This document shows, in pieces, positions 27,014 to 34,869 of a DNA stretch of 57,902 nucleotides. The position numbers were made by a program, and so were the translations under genes. How positions within the stretch are numbered: the stretch's first letter is position 1; every line of letters starts with the position of its first letter. The stretch is from Mesorhizobium sp. SCN 65-20 (lineage in GTDB: Bacteria; Pseudomonadota; Alphaproteobacteria; Rhizobiales; Rhizobiaceae). The notes under the pieces are model-generated. The model was not told the DNA's origin. It worked only from the letters and a program-made list of their open reading frames with translations, and ran no database searches. The stretch covers positions 1 through 57,902 of the forward strand of contig MEEF01000012.1 of assembly GCA_001724355.1 (NCBI GenBank), given 5' to 3'.

Positions 27014-28108
27014 ATGACAATCTCAAAGGCGGCCGCCATCGGCGGTGGGGTGATCGGCGCGGGGTGGGTGGCGCGGTTGCTGCTCAACGGCATCGACGTG
27101 TCGATCTTCGATCCCGACCCGGAAGCCTCCCGCAAGGTCGGCGAGGTGATGAAGGGCGCGCGCCGGGCCTACAAGCAGATGCTGCCTGGCGGCCTGCCCA
27201 AGGAAGGCAAGCTGACCTACGCCAAGACCATCGCCGAGGCGGTGGCCGACGCCGATTTCATCCAGGAGAGCGTGCCGGAGCGGCTCGATCTCAAGCACAA
27301 GGTGCTGGCCGAGATCGACATGCATGCGCCGGCCAACGCGATCATCGGTTCGTCCACCTCCGGCATCAAGCCGTCCGACATGCAGGTGGCGATGAAGAAG
27401 CACCCTGAGCGGCTGGTGGTCGGCCATCCGTTCAACCCGGTCTATCTCCTGCCCATCGTCGAGATCGTCGGCGGCGCGCAGACGTTTCCCGAGGCCATCG
27501 AGGTCGCCAGGGAGATCTATTCCTCCATCGGCATGAAGCCCGTCGTCATCCGCAAGGAGATCGAGGCCTTTGTCGGCGACCGCCTGCTGGAGGCGGCTTG
27601 GCGCGAGGCGCTGTGGCTGATCAAGGACGGCATCTGCTCGGTAGAGGAGCTCGATGACATCATGCGCTACGGCTTCGGCCTGCGCTGGGCGCAAATGGGC
27701 ATGTTCCAGGTCTACCGCATCGCCGGCGGCGAGGCGGGCATGCGCCACTTCATGGCCCAGTTCGGCCCGTGCCTGCAATGGCCGTGGACCAAGCTGATGG
27801 ATGTGCCGGAGTTCAACGACGAACTGGTCGACCTGATCGCCGGGCAGTCCGACGACCAGTCGTCAAAATGGTCTATCCGCGAGCTGGAAAAGATCCGCGA
27901 CGACAACCTCGTCGCGATCATGGATGCGCTGTCGAAGCAGAACAAGGGCAAGGGCTGGGGCGCCGGTGCGCTCTACAAGGACTACACCAGACAGCTCGCG
28001 GCACAGGCAAAGCCCAAGGTGTCGAAGGCGGCCGACAAGGCCAAGGCGAACAAGCCGGTGAAGAAGGCGGCGAAGATTATGAAAAAGGCTGCCGGCAAGA
28101 AGGGCTGA
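27014..28108 (+). CDS. L-carnitine dehydrogenase candidate, 3-hydroxyacyl-CoA dehydrogenase fold, lysine-rich tail (364 aa)
   Basis: NAD-dependent oxidation of L-carnitine to 3-dehydrocarnitine is the expected reaction. The Rossmann motif is AAIGGGVIGAGWVARLL, followed by FIQESVPERLDLKHK, SSTSGIKPSDMQ and VGHPFNPVYLLPIVEIV with the catalytic His, as in 3-hydroxyacyl-CoA dehydrogenases and carnitine dehydrogenases. CGGAG lies upstream of ATG 27014. The last 34 residues (331-364) are almost only Lys and Ala with 13 lysines, resembling histone H1-like tails and unlike the catalytic core. No fused thioesterase domain is present. Function inferred from neighbours and fold. Confidence 0.85.
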   Translation: MTISKAAAIGGGVIGAGWVARLLLNGIDVSIFDPDPEASRKVGEVMKGARRAYKQMLPGGLPKEGKLTYAKTIAEAVADADFIQESVPERLDLKHKVLAEIDMHAPANAIIGSSTSGIKPSDMQVAMKKHPERLVVGHPFNPVYLLPIVEIVGGAQTFPEAIEVAREIYSSIGMKPVVIRKEIEAFVGDRLLEAAWREALWLIKDGICSVEELDDIMRYGFGLRWAQMGMFQVYRIAGGEAGMRHFMAQFGPCLQWPWTKLMDVPEFNDELVDLIAGQSDDQSSKWSIRELEKIRDDNLVAIMDALSKQNKGKGWGAGALYKDYTRQLAAQAKPKVSKAADKAKANKPVKKAAKIMKKAAGKKG

Positions 28109-28131
28109 GACGATGCGCATGGAGCAGGTCG

Positions 28132-28268
28132 ACCCCCACTCCGGTTTGCTGCGCAAACCACCTCTCCCCCGTTCGACGGGGGAGAGGAAGGCCGGCCGCG
28201 ACTTTTCCGCCTTTCCTCTCCCCCGGGCAGGGGGAGAGGTGGCGCGCGCAGCGCGACGGAGTGGGGGT
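28132..28268. repeat. Paired-palindrome repeat between dehydrogenase genes
   Basis: Imperfect inverted arms at about 28132-28189 and 28214-28268. Each contains CTCTCCCCC...GGGGGAGAG and ends in the conserved outer block (ACCCCCACTCCG at left, CGGAGTGGGGGT at right). The separation is about 25 bases. Fills most of the gap between the carnitine dehydrogenase and the acyl-CoA dehydrogenase genes. Confidence 0.8.
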
Positions 28269-28307
28269 GCTTCCTTGTCGGCACACCAATCGAGGAAGGT
28301 CTAAGCC

Positions 28308-29471
28308 ATGCATTTCGGTCTGTCCGAGGAACAGCAGCTGATCGTCGACACGACGCGCGCCTTCGTCGAGAACGAGCTTTATCCGCATGAGCAGGAGGTC
28401 GAACGCACGGGCCATCTGCGGCGGGAGCTGATCGAGGAGATCAAGGCGAAGGCGATCGCCGCCGGGCTTTATGCCGCCAACATGCCGGCGGATGTCGGCG
28501 GCGCCGGACTCGATACGCTGACATGGCTGCTCTACGAGAAGGAACTCGGTCGTGCCAACTATGCGCTGCACTGGACCTGCGTGGCGCGCCCGTCCAACAT
28601 CCTGCTCGCCGGCACGCCGGAACAGCGCGAAAAATACTTGTTTCCCTGCATCCGCGGCGAGAAGTGGGACTGCCTCGCCATGACCGAGCCGGGCGCCGGC
28701 TCCGACCTGCGCGGCATGAGGGCATCAGCGGTCGAGAAGGGCGGCGACTGGGTGCTGAACGGCACCAAGCATTTTATCTCCCACGCCGATCTCGCCGATT
28801 TTGCCATCGTGTTCATGGCGTCCGGCGAAGAAGAGACGCCGCGCGGCAAGCGCAAGAAGATCACCGCATTCTTCGTCGACAAGGGCACGCCGGGGTTCAC
28901 CGTGCGCGATGGCTATCGCAACGTTTCGCATCGCGGCTACACCAATTCGGTGCTGGAGTTCGACGACTGCCGTCTGCCGGGAGCCCAAGTCCTGGGCGAG
29001 GTGCACAAGGGGTTCGAAGTCGCCAACAGCTGGCTGGGCGCAACGCGCCTGCAGGTGGGCGCCACCTGCCTCGGCCGCGCCGAACGCGCCTTGAATCACG
29101 CCGTCGAATACGCCGCCCAACGCGAGCAGTTCGGCCAGCAGATCGGCAAGTTCCAGGGCGTGTCGTTCAAGCTCGCCGACATGGCGACAGAGCTCAAGGC
29201 GGCCGAGCTGATGGTGATGGGGGCCGGCTGGAAATACGACCAGGGCACGGTCACCGACCAGGACATGGCGATGGCCAAGCTCAAGGCCACCGAGATGCTG
29301 GCCTTCGTCGCCGATGAGGCGATCCAGATCCATGGCGGCATGGGCCTGATGGACGACCTGCCGCTGGAGCGAATCTGGCGCGACGCCCGCGTCGAGCGCA
29401 TCTGGGAAGGCACTTCGGAAATCCAGCGGCACATCATTTCGCGCGCGCTGCTGAGGGCGGTGGGTGGATGA
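28308..29471 (+). CDS. Acyl-CoA dehydrogenase, gamma-butyrobetainyl/crotonobetainyl-CoA (CaiA-like) candidate (387 aa)
   Basis: FAD enzyme that forms or reduces an alpha-beta double bond in an acyl-CoA. Family motifs: LSEEQQLIVDTTRAFVENEL, CLAMTEPGAGSDLRGM, HFISHADLADF, YAAQREQFGQQIGKFQ and IQIHGGMGLMDDLPLERIWRD. The catalytic base is E367 in IWEGTSEIQRH. ATG 28308 has GAGGAAGG upstream. It sits in the operon with a CoA ligase and a CaiD-like hydratase, so the likely substrate is gamma-butyrobetainyl-CoA; the protein itself only shows short-chain acyl-CoA dehydrogenase type. Confidence 0.88.
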   Translation: MHFGLSEEQQLIVDTTRAFVENELYPHEQEVERTGHLRRELIEEIKAKAIAAGLYAANMPADVGGAGLDTLTWLLYEKELGRANYALHWTCVARPSNILLAGTPEQREKYLFPCIRGEKWDCLAMTEPGAGSDLRGMRASAVEKGGDWVLNGTKHFISHADLADFAIVFMASGEEETPRGKRKKITAFFVDKGTPGFTVRDGYRNVSHRGYTNSVLEFDDCRLPGAQVLGEVHKGFEVANSWLGATRLQVGATCLGRAERALNHAVEYAAQREQFGQQIGKFQGVSFKLADMATELKAAELMVMGAGWKYDQGTVTDQDMAMAKLKATEMLAFVADEAIQIHGGMGLMDDLPLERIWRDARVERIWEGTSEIQRHIISRALLRAVGG

Positions 29472-29489
29472 TGGTGCAGGCGCTGATTT

Positions 29490-29621
29490 CCCTCCCCCTT
29501 GAGGGGAGGGTGCCGAGCGAAGCGAGGCGGGTGGGGGCGGTTGATGTCCCACTCTGCCGCCAAGACCGCACCCGTCCCACCGCCTCTAGCGGTTGGCCAC
29601 CCTCCCCTCAAGGGGGAGGGA
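29490..29621. repeat. Paired-palindrome repeat; provides the ribosome binding site of the next gene
   Basis: Arms at about 29490-29540 and 29570-29621, with cores CCCTCCCCCTTGAGGGGAGGG (left) and its inverse at right. The right arm ends in GGGGGAGGG at 29612-29620, eight bases before the ligase ATG at 29629, so the repeat itself supplies the Shine-Dalgarno. Fills the gap between the acyl-CoA dehydrogenase and the ligase genes. Confidence 0.82.
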
Positions 29622-29628
29622 AAGCGCC

Positions 29629-31974
29629 ATGAGCCGCCTCGAACGTCTCCTTCGCCCGCGCTCCATTGCCGTTTTCGGCGGCTCGCAGGCGGCGGCCGTG
29701 GTCAAGCAGTGCCTGAAGATGGGCTTTGCCGGCGATATCTGGCCGGTGCATCCGAGCAAGGACGAGGTCGAGGGCATCAGGACCTTTCGCTCGGTCGCCG
29801 AGCTGCCGGCTGCCCCCGACGCCGCCTTCGTCGGCGTCAACCGTTTCCTTACCATCGACGTCATTTCCGCCCTTGCCGCGCGCGGCGCGGGCGGGGCGAT
29901 CTGTTTCGCCTCGGGCTTCCTCGAGGCCGGCAACGACGATGCCGACGGCGAGCGGTTGCAGGCGGAACTGGTGGCGGCGGCAGGCGCGATGCCAGTCATC
30001 GGACCCAATTGCTACGGCCTGATCAACTATGCCGACGGCGCGCTGTTGTGGCCGGACCAGCATGGCGGGCAGCGGCTGGTATCAGGCGAACGCGGCGTTG
30101 CGATCATCACGCAATCGTCCAACATCGCCTGCAACCTGACCATGCAGAAGCGCGGCCTGCCAGTGGCGTTCCTGATGACGGCCGGCAACCAGGCGCAGAC
30201 CGGCCTTTCCGAGATGGCGCTGGGGCTGATCGAGGACGAGCGCGTGTCGTGCCTCGGCCTGCACATCGAGGGTTTCGACACTGTCGACGGCTTCGAGCGG
30301 CTGGCTGTGCGGGCGCGGGAACTCCAAAAGCCGATCGTCGCCATGAAGGTTGGCCGCTCCGAGCAGGCGCAGAAAGCTACGATCTCGCACACGGCGTCGC
30401 TCGCAGGCTCCGACGCCGCGTCGGACGCCTTCCTCAAGCGGCTGGGCATTGCCCGCGTCGACACCATTCCGGCGCTGCTGGAAACGCTGAAGCTCCTGCA
30501 TGCCGTCGGCCCGCTGCCCGGCTTCACGCTGTCCTCGATGAGCTGTTCGGGCGGCGAAGCGTCCGTCATGGCCGACAGCGCCGAGGGCCGGCGGTTGCGT
30601 TTCCCCGCACTGACGCCCGAGCATTATGCGCGGGTCAAAGCGACGCTCGGTGCTTTCGTGGCGGTCGCCAATCCGCTCGACTACCACACCTTCATCTGGA
30701 ACGACGAACCGGCGATGACGGCGACCTTCACGGCGATGACGTCGGGCGGTTTTGACCTCAACATGCTGGTGCTCGACTTCCCGCGCAACGACCGCTGCTC
30801 GGATGCCGACTGGTGGCCGACCGTGTGCGCCTTCGAGGCGGCGCTTAAGGCCAACGGCGCACGCGGTGCCGTGGTGGCGTCGATGTCGGAGAACCTGACA
30901 GAGGACCACGCTGCCGATCTTCTTGTGCGCGGCATCGTGCCGTTGCAGGGGATCGCGGAGGCGATGGACGCGGCGGAGGCTGCGGCGGGGATCGGAGAGG
31001 TGTGGGGGCGTGATCCCTCCCCCTTGAGGGGAGGGTCGATCGGCGTAGCCGATCGGGGTGGGGTCGTGCGCGAGGGGGCTGCGGTGCCTTCTGAGGTTAC
31101 CCCCTCCGCCCGCTTCGCGGGCACCTCCCCCTCAAGGGGGGAGGATACGCAGCTCGACGAAGCCGCTGCCAAATCCCTGCTGCGCGATGCGGGCCTTACG
31201 GTGCCAGTGGGCCGCCGTGCGGCAAGTGTCGGCGAGGCAATCGAGGCAGCCAAAGCGCTGGGCTATCCCGTCGCGCTCAAGGCGCTAGGCGTCGCCCACA
31301 AGAGCGAACTCGGAGCCGTTAGGCTCAATCTGCGGACAGGCGAAGACGTCGGTGCGGCAGCGGCTGCCCTGCTGCCGCTCGGCTCCGGGCTCTATGTCGA
31401 GAAGATGGTCTTAGGCGGCGTTGCCGAGTTGATCGTCGGCGTCACCAGAGATCCGCTGTTCGGGCCGGTCATGACCATCGGCACGGGTGGTGTGCTGGTC
31501 GAACTGATCAAGGACAGCGCCACGCTGCTGCTGCCTGCCTCGCGCGGCGAGGTGGAGGCGGCGCTGAAGGGGCTGAAGATGTACCCGCTGCTCGACGGCT
31601 ATCGCGGTCGCGCCAAAGGGGACGTTGACGCTGCTGTCGATGCGATCATGGGGATCACGGCGTTTGTGTCCGATCATGCTGAGAGTATCGAAGAGCTCGA
31701 CATCAACCCGCTGATCGTCTGTGGTGAAGGGCAGGGCGCCTGGATCGCGGATGCGCTGCTGGTTTTATCCTCCTCCCTTGAGGGGGAGGTGGCCGCGCAG
31801 CGGCCGGAGGGGGTAGCCTCAGGAGGTCTCCCGACGACGTCGTACACTGCTGCAACGACCCCACCCGTCCGGACTTCGTCCGGACACCCTCCCCTCAAGG
31901 GGGAGGGATCGCCAACGCAGGAGAGTGAAAATGTCCGACGTCGTGAAAACCCGCAGGGAAGGTGCGATCCTTGA
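29629..31974 (+). CDS. NDP-forming acyl-CoA ligase (acetate-CoA ligase family), with repeat-encoded insert and tail (781 aa)
   Basis: Activates a carboxylic acid to its CoA thioester with ATP, forming ADP. Order: CoA-binding domain (LLRPRSIAVFGGSQAAAVVK, residues 1-135), succinyl-CoA-ligase-like domain (GPNCYGLINY; IVAMKVGRSEQAQKATISHT, to about 455), and ATP-grasp domain (GYPVALKALGVAHKSELGAV; LYVEKMVLGG, about 510-725). ATG 29629 is set by GGGGGAGGG upstream. Residues about 462-505 are encoded by a palindromic repeat at 31014-31145 lying exactly in the linker between domains. The natural end should be near ALLVL (31764); the frame instead runs through a second repeat and stops at 31974, overlapping the hydratase gene by 44 bases. 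Likely substrate gamma-butyrobetaine or carnitine, from context. Confidence 0.85.
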   Translation: MSRLERLLRPRSIAVFGGSQAAAVVKQCLKMGFAGDIWPVHPSKDEVEGIRTFRSVAELPAAPDAAFVGVNRFLTIDVISALAARGAGGAICFASGFLEAGNDDADGERLQAELVAAAGAMPVIGPNCYGLINYADGALLWPDQHGGQRLVSGERGVAIITQSSNIACNLTMQKRGLPVAFLMTAGNQAQTGLSEMALGLIEDERVSCLGLHIEGFDTVDGFERLAVRARELQKPIVAMKVGRSEQAQKATISHTASLAGSDAASDAFLKRLGIARVDTIPALLETLKLLHAVGPLPGFTLSSMSCSGGEASVMADSAEGRRLRFPALTPEHYARVKATLGAFVAVANPLDYHTFIWNDEPAMTATFTAMTSGGFDLNMLVLDFPRNDRCSDADWWPTVCAFEAALKANGARGAVVASMSENLTEDHAADLLVRGIVPLQGIAEAMDAAEAAAGIGEVWGRDPSPLRGGSIGVADRGGVVREGAAVPSEVTPSARFAGTSPSRGEDTQLDEAAAKSLLRDAGLTVPVGRRAASVGEAIEAAKALGYPVALKALGVAHKSELGAVRLNLRTGEDVGAAAAALLPLGSGLYVEKMVLGGVAELIVGVTRDPLFGPVMTIGTGGVLVELIKDSATLLLPASRGEVEAALKGLKMYPLLDGYRGRAKGDVDAAVDAIMGITAFVSDHAESIEELDINPLIVCGEGQGAWIADALLVLSSSLEGEVAAQRPEGVASGGLPTTSYTAATTPPVRTSSGHPPLKGEGSPTQESENVRRRENPQGRCDP
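31014..31145. repeat. Paired-palindrome repeat inside the CoA ligase gene, in frame
   Basis: Arms at about 31014-31065 and 31099-31145 carry the same core (CCCTCCCCCTTGAGGGGAGGG and inverse) and outer blocks as the intergenic copies. The span is 132 bases, or 44 codons, with no stop. It encodes a Pro/Ser/Gly/Arg-rich segment (PSPLRGGSIGVADRGGVV, ending FAGTSPSRGEDT) between the CoA-binding half and the ATP-grasp domain. Confidence 0.85.
31769..31909. repeat. Paired-palindrome repeat at the ligase 3' end
   Basis: Arms at about 31769-31817 and 31860-31909 (CTCCCTTGAGGGGGAGGTGG and, at right, CACCCTCCCCTCAAGGGGGA). The ligase reading frame passes through it and encodes SSSLEGEVAAQRPEGVASGG and onward. 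It ends 21 bases before the hydratase ATG. Confidence 0.85.
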
Positions 31975-32713
31975 GGTCACGCTCGACCGGCCCAAGGCCA
32001 ATGCCATCGACCTCGCGACCTCGCGGCTGCTGGGCGAGACGTTCATGGCCTTCCGCGACGACGACGGCCTGCGCATCGCCATCGTGAAGACGGCAGGGGA
32101 AAAGTTCTTCTCGGCCGGCTGGGATCTCAAGGCTGCCGCCAGCGGCGACGCGGTTGACGGCGACTATGGCGTCGGCGGCTTCGGTGGTTTGCAGGAGTTG
32201 CGCGACCTCAACAAGCCGGTGATTGCCTGCGTCAATGGCATGGCGGTGGGCGGGGGCTTCGAGCTGGCGCTGTCCTGCGACCTGATCTACGCCTCCGAGC
32301 ATTCGAGCTTCGCGCTGCCCGAGATCCGTGCGGGCACGCTGGCTGACGCCGCGACCATCAAGCTGCCCAAGCGCATTCCCTATCACGTGGCGATGGATCT
32401 TCTGCTCACCGGCCGCTGGATGGACGTGGCCGAGGCACATCGCTGGGGCCTGGTCAACGAGGTGCTGCCGGCCGACAAGCTCGAGGACCGCGTCTGGGAG
32501 ATCGCCCGCCTGCTCGCCGGCGGTCCGCCGCTGGTCTTCGCCGCGATCAAGGAGGTGGCGCGCGCGGCCGAGGTGATGGGTTTCCAGGAAACGATGAACC
32601 GCATCACCAAGCGCCAGTTCCGCACCGTGGACGAACTCTATGCCTCGGAGGACAATCTCGAAGGCTTCAAGGCGTTTGCGGAGAAGCGTGATCCGGTGTG
32701 GAAGGGGAAGTGA
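31931..32713 (+). CDS. Enoyl-CoA hydratase, CaiD-like (carnitinyl-CoA dehydratase) (260 aa)
   Basis: Crotonase-fold enzyme. It is closest in look to CaiD, which interconverts crotonobetainyl-CoA and carnitinyl-CoA: LEVTLDRPKANAIDLATSR, GEKFFSAGWDLKAAASG, VNGMAVGGGFELALSCDLIY, SSFALPEIRAGTLADA, and the CaiD-like ending AFAEKRDPVWKGK. ATG 31931 has AGGAGAG upstream; an in-frame GTG lies six bases earlier. Last gene of the operon. CaiD-type identity is inferred from motifs and from carnitine dehydrogenase in the same operon; other short-chain hydratase activity is possible. Confidence 0.88.
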   Translation: MSDVVKTRREGAILEVTLDRPKANAIDLATSRLLGETFMAFRDDDGLRIAIVKTAGEKFFSAGWDLKAAASGDAVDGDYGVGGFGGLQELRDLNKPVIACVNGMAVGGGFELALSCDLIYASEHSSFALPEIRAGTLADAATIKLPKRIPYHVAMDLLLTGRWMDVAEAHRWGLVNEVLPADKLEDRVWEIARLLAGGPPLVFAAIKEVARAAEVMGFQETMNRITKRQFRTVDELYASEDNLEGFKAFAEKRDPVWKGK

Positions 32714-32777
32714 ATAGGCTCGGCGGCATGGTGGAGTTTCCTCGCGCCCCCCATCTGGCAGTAGCAGGCGCGTGAAC

Positions 32778-34778
32778 TCAGATGTGGTCGCGTGGAACGG
32801 CCTCGCTGAAATCGCGTTCGAACACCAGTTCTTCCCCCTCATATGCCTCGATGCGGCCGGTGAGATGGAAGTTCTCGCCGTCGGAGCGCATCGTGGTGAA
32901 GGCTTCAGTCCTGACCGACCAGCTGTCGCGTTTCAGTGTCTGGGTCCAATGGGTCTCGCCATGGGCAGACAGCGGATCGGCCGGATCGATGCTCCAGGCC
33001 TCGCGCGCGATCTCGCCGACGGCCAGGCCGTGGTCGAGGTCGCGGGTCTCGCCGAAGTCATCGACGATACGGAGCGTCACCTTGCCGTCGACGCGCTCGA
33101 CCTTGCGGATATGGCTGTCCTCGCGCAGGGTCTCGAATTGCCACGGAGCGGCGCCTTCGGGGTCCTCGAAGCGCCATTCGTCGCCGTCGCCCGAGGCGCG
33201 CACCGGCAGGTCGACCGACCCGTCGTGGATGGTCAGCGTCACTTCTTCAAGCGACGGCCATACCAGCGGCCAGTAGGTCGAGGAGATGGCGATGCGCAGC
33301 CTGTTGCCGGCGGCGACGCGGTAGGCGATGTCGTCGAGCTTGAAGGCGATCTCCATGGTCTCACCGGGCACCACGTCTTCGGGGAATTCGTGGCTGTTGC
33401 GGTGGCAGAGATTGAGCACGCCATAGGTGATGCGCGTCGAGGCGCCATCGGGCTGGACGTCGCAGAGGCGCACCGCGACCATGGCGCATCTGCGGTCGGC
33501 GGCGAGCTTCAGGCGGATGACGGGGCCGCCGACGATGTCGAGCGGGGCTTCGAGCACGGCACCGTCGAAGCAGGCCGACTTGGCGTCGTCGGTCCGCTGG
33601 TCGCCCGGCAGTTCCGGCCCGAGCCAGATGGCGCAATATTCGCCGCCGTCCATTCCGCAGTCCTGCGGGGAGGCTATCGATACTGCGCGGTCGAGCGTGG
33701 CGCCGTCTGCCAGCGAGCTGTTGGCGCCGAGCGCCAGGGTTCGGGTGGCGATGTTCGGCGAGGGCCATTGCTGCTCGGCTATCCAGCGGCCGGCGCGCTC
33801 CAGGTACCAGTCGCGCGGCGGCTCGGAGTCCATCACGTAGAGCCGCATCGCGGGATCGTCCTCGACGCCGGTGTCCTTGCCCTTGAGCCAGCGGTCCCAC
33901 CAGCGCAGCGCTTCCTGCAGGAAGCCGATGGCCGGCTTCGGCACAGCGAAATGCGGATACTTGTGCACCCACGGGCCCACGATGCCCTTGGCGGGTGAGT
34001 TAAGGTTTTCGACCAGGCGCGAGACGGTGTTCTTGTAGGAGTCGCCCCAGCCGCCGATGGCGAGCACGGCAGCCTTAATGGCCGAATAATCCTCGTTGAC
34101 CGAGCCGCGCTTCCAGTAGGCGTCGCGGCGCTGGTGCCTCAGCCAGACGGCCGGCAGGAAGGGTTCATGTTCGAGCCGGTCGAGCCACATGTCGCGCCAC
34201 TTGTCGCCGGCCAGAGCCGGGTCCGGCGGCCGTGACGAGTAGGACAGCATTGTGGCGCCCCAGCCCATGTTCTCGTTGAGCAGCAGGCCGCCCTTGTAGT
34301 GGATGTCGTCGGCGTAGCGGTCGTCGGTCGAGCAGAGCGTGATGACCGCCTTCAGCGCCTTGGGCTGGAGGGCTGCGACCTGCAGGCCGTTGAAGCCGCC
34401 CCAGGAGATGCCCATCATGCCGACCTTGCCGTTGCACCAGGGTTGCGCGGCTGCCCAGGTAATGACGTCGCAGGCGTCCTGCCACTCCTGGTCGGAATAT
34501 TCGTCGTCCATCAGCCCTTCGGAATCGCCATTGCCGCGCATGTCGACGCGGATCGAGGCGTAGCCGTGGCCGGCGAAATAGGGATGGGTCAGGCAGTCGC
34601 GCGCCGTCGTGCCATCGCGCTTGCGATAGGGCAGGTGCTCGAGGATGGCGGGCACCGGGTCCTGGTCGGCATCGGCCGGCATCCAGACCCGCGCCGAAAG
34701 GCGCGTGCCGTCGGGCATGACAATGCCCATGTCGGGAAACTCGACGATGTCGCGCGGAAATTGGGTGATGGTTTTCAT
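32778..34778 (-). CDS. CocE/NonD family alpha/beta hydrolase (666 aa)
   Basis: Serine hydrolase of the X-Pro dipeptidyl-peptidase/cocaine-esterase type. The alpha/beta-hydrolase nucleophile is S125 in MMGISWGGFNG; the oxyanion-side YRKRDGTTARD and DMRGNGDSEG motifs match the family; VGPWVHKYPHF carries the probable catalytic His. The C-terminal half is the jelly-roll X-Pro C-terminal domain. No signal peptide. Lies 91 bases upstream of nothing on its own strand but follows the deaminase/allA/allE/puuE run in direction, so it may be the last gene of that transcript. Substrate unknown. Confidence 0.88.
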   Translation of the reverse strand: MKTITQFPRDIVEFPDMGIVMPDGTRLSARVWMPADADQDPVPAILEHLPYRKRDGTTARDCLTHPYFAGHGYASIRVDMRGNGDSEGLMDDEYSDQEWQDACDVITWAAAQPWCNGKVGMMGISWGGFNGLQVAALQPKALKAVITLCSTDDRYADDIHYKGGLLLNENMGWGATMLSYSSRPPDPALAGDKWRDMWLDRLEHEPFLPAVWLRHQRRDAYWKRGSVNEDYSAIKAAVLAIGGWGDSYKNTVSRLVENLNSPAKGIVGPWVHKYPHFAVPKPAIGFLQEALRWWDRWLKGKDTGVEDDPAMRLYVMDSEPPRDWYLERAGRWIAEQQWPSPNIATRTLALGANSSLADGATLDRAVSIASPQDCGMDGGEYCAIWLGPELPGDQRTDDAKSACFDGAVLEAPLDIVGGPVIRLKLAADRRCAMVAVRLCDVQPDGASTRITYGVLNLCHRNSHEFPEDVVPGETMEIAFKLDDIAYRVAAGNRLRIAISSTYWPLVWPSLEEVTLTIHDGSVDLPVRASGDGDEWRFEDPEGAAPWQFETLREDSHIRKVERVDGKVTLRIVDDFGETRDLDHGLAVGEIAREAWSIDPADPLSAHGETHWTQTLKRDSWSVRTEAFTTMRSDGENFHLTGRIEAYEGEELVFERDFSEAVPRDHI

Positions 34779-34869
34779 GCTAGGCTCCCTGCGCCATCAG
34801 TAAAGCGCAGGGTGGTCGAAGCAAGACTTATGCGCGGGCCAGCGAACGGAAACCACTGGCCAGTTCGCG

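Noticed and set aside
26771..31909. Possible CRISPR array
   Set aside because: Repeats are inverted pairs at irregular kilobase spacing, with no regular spacers and no cas genes.
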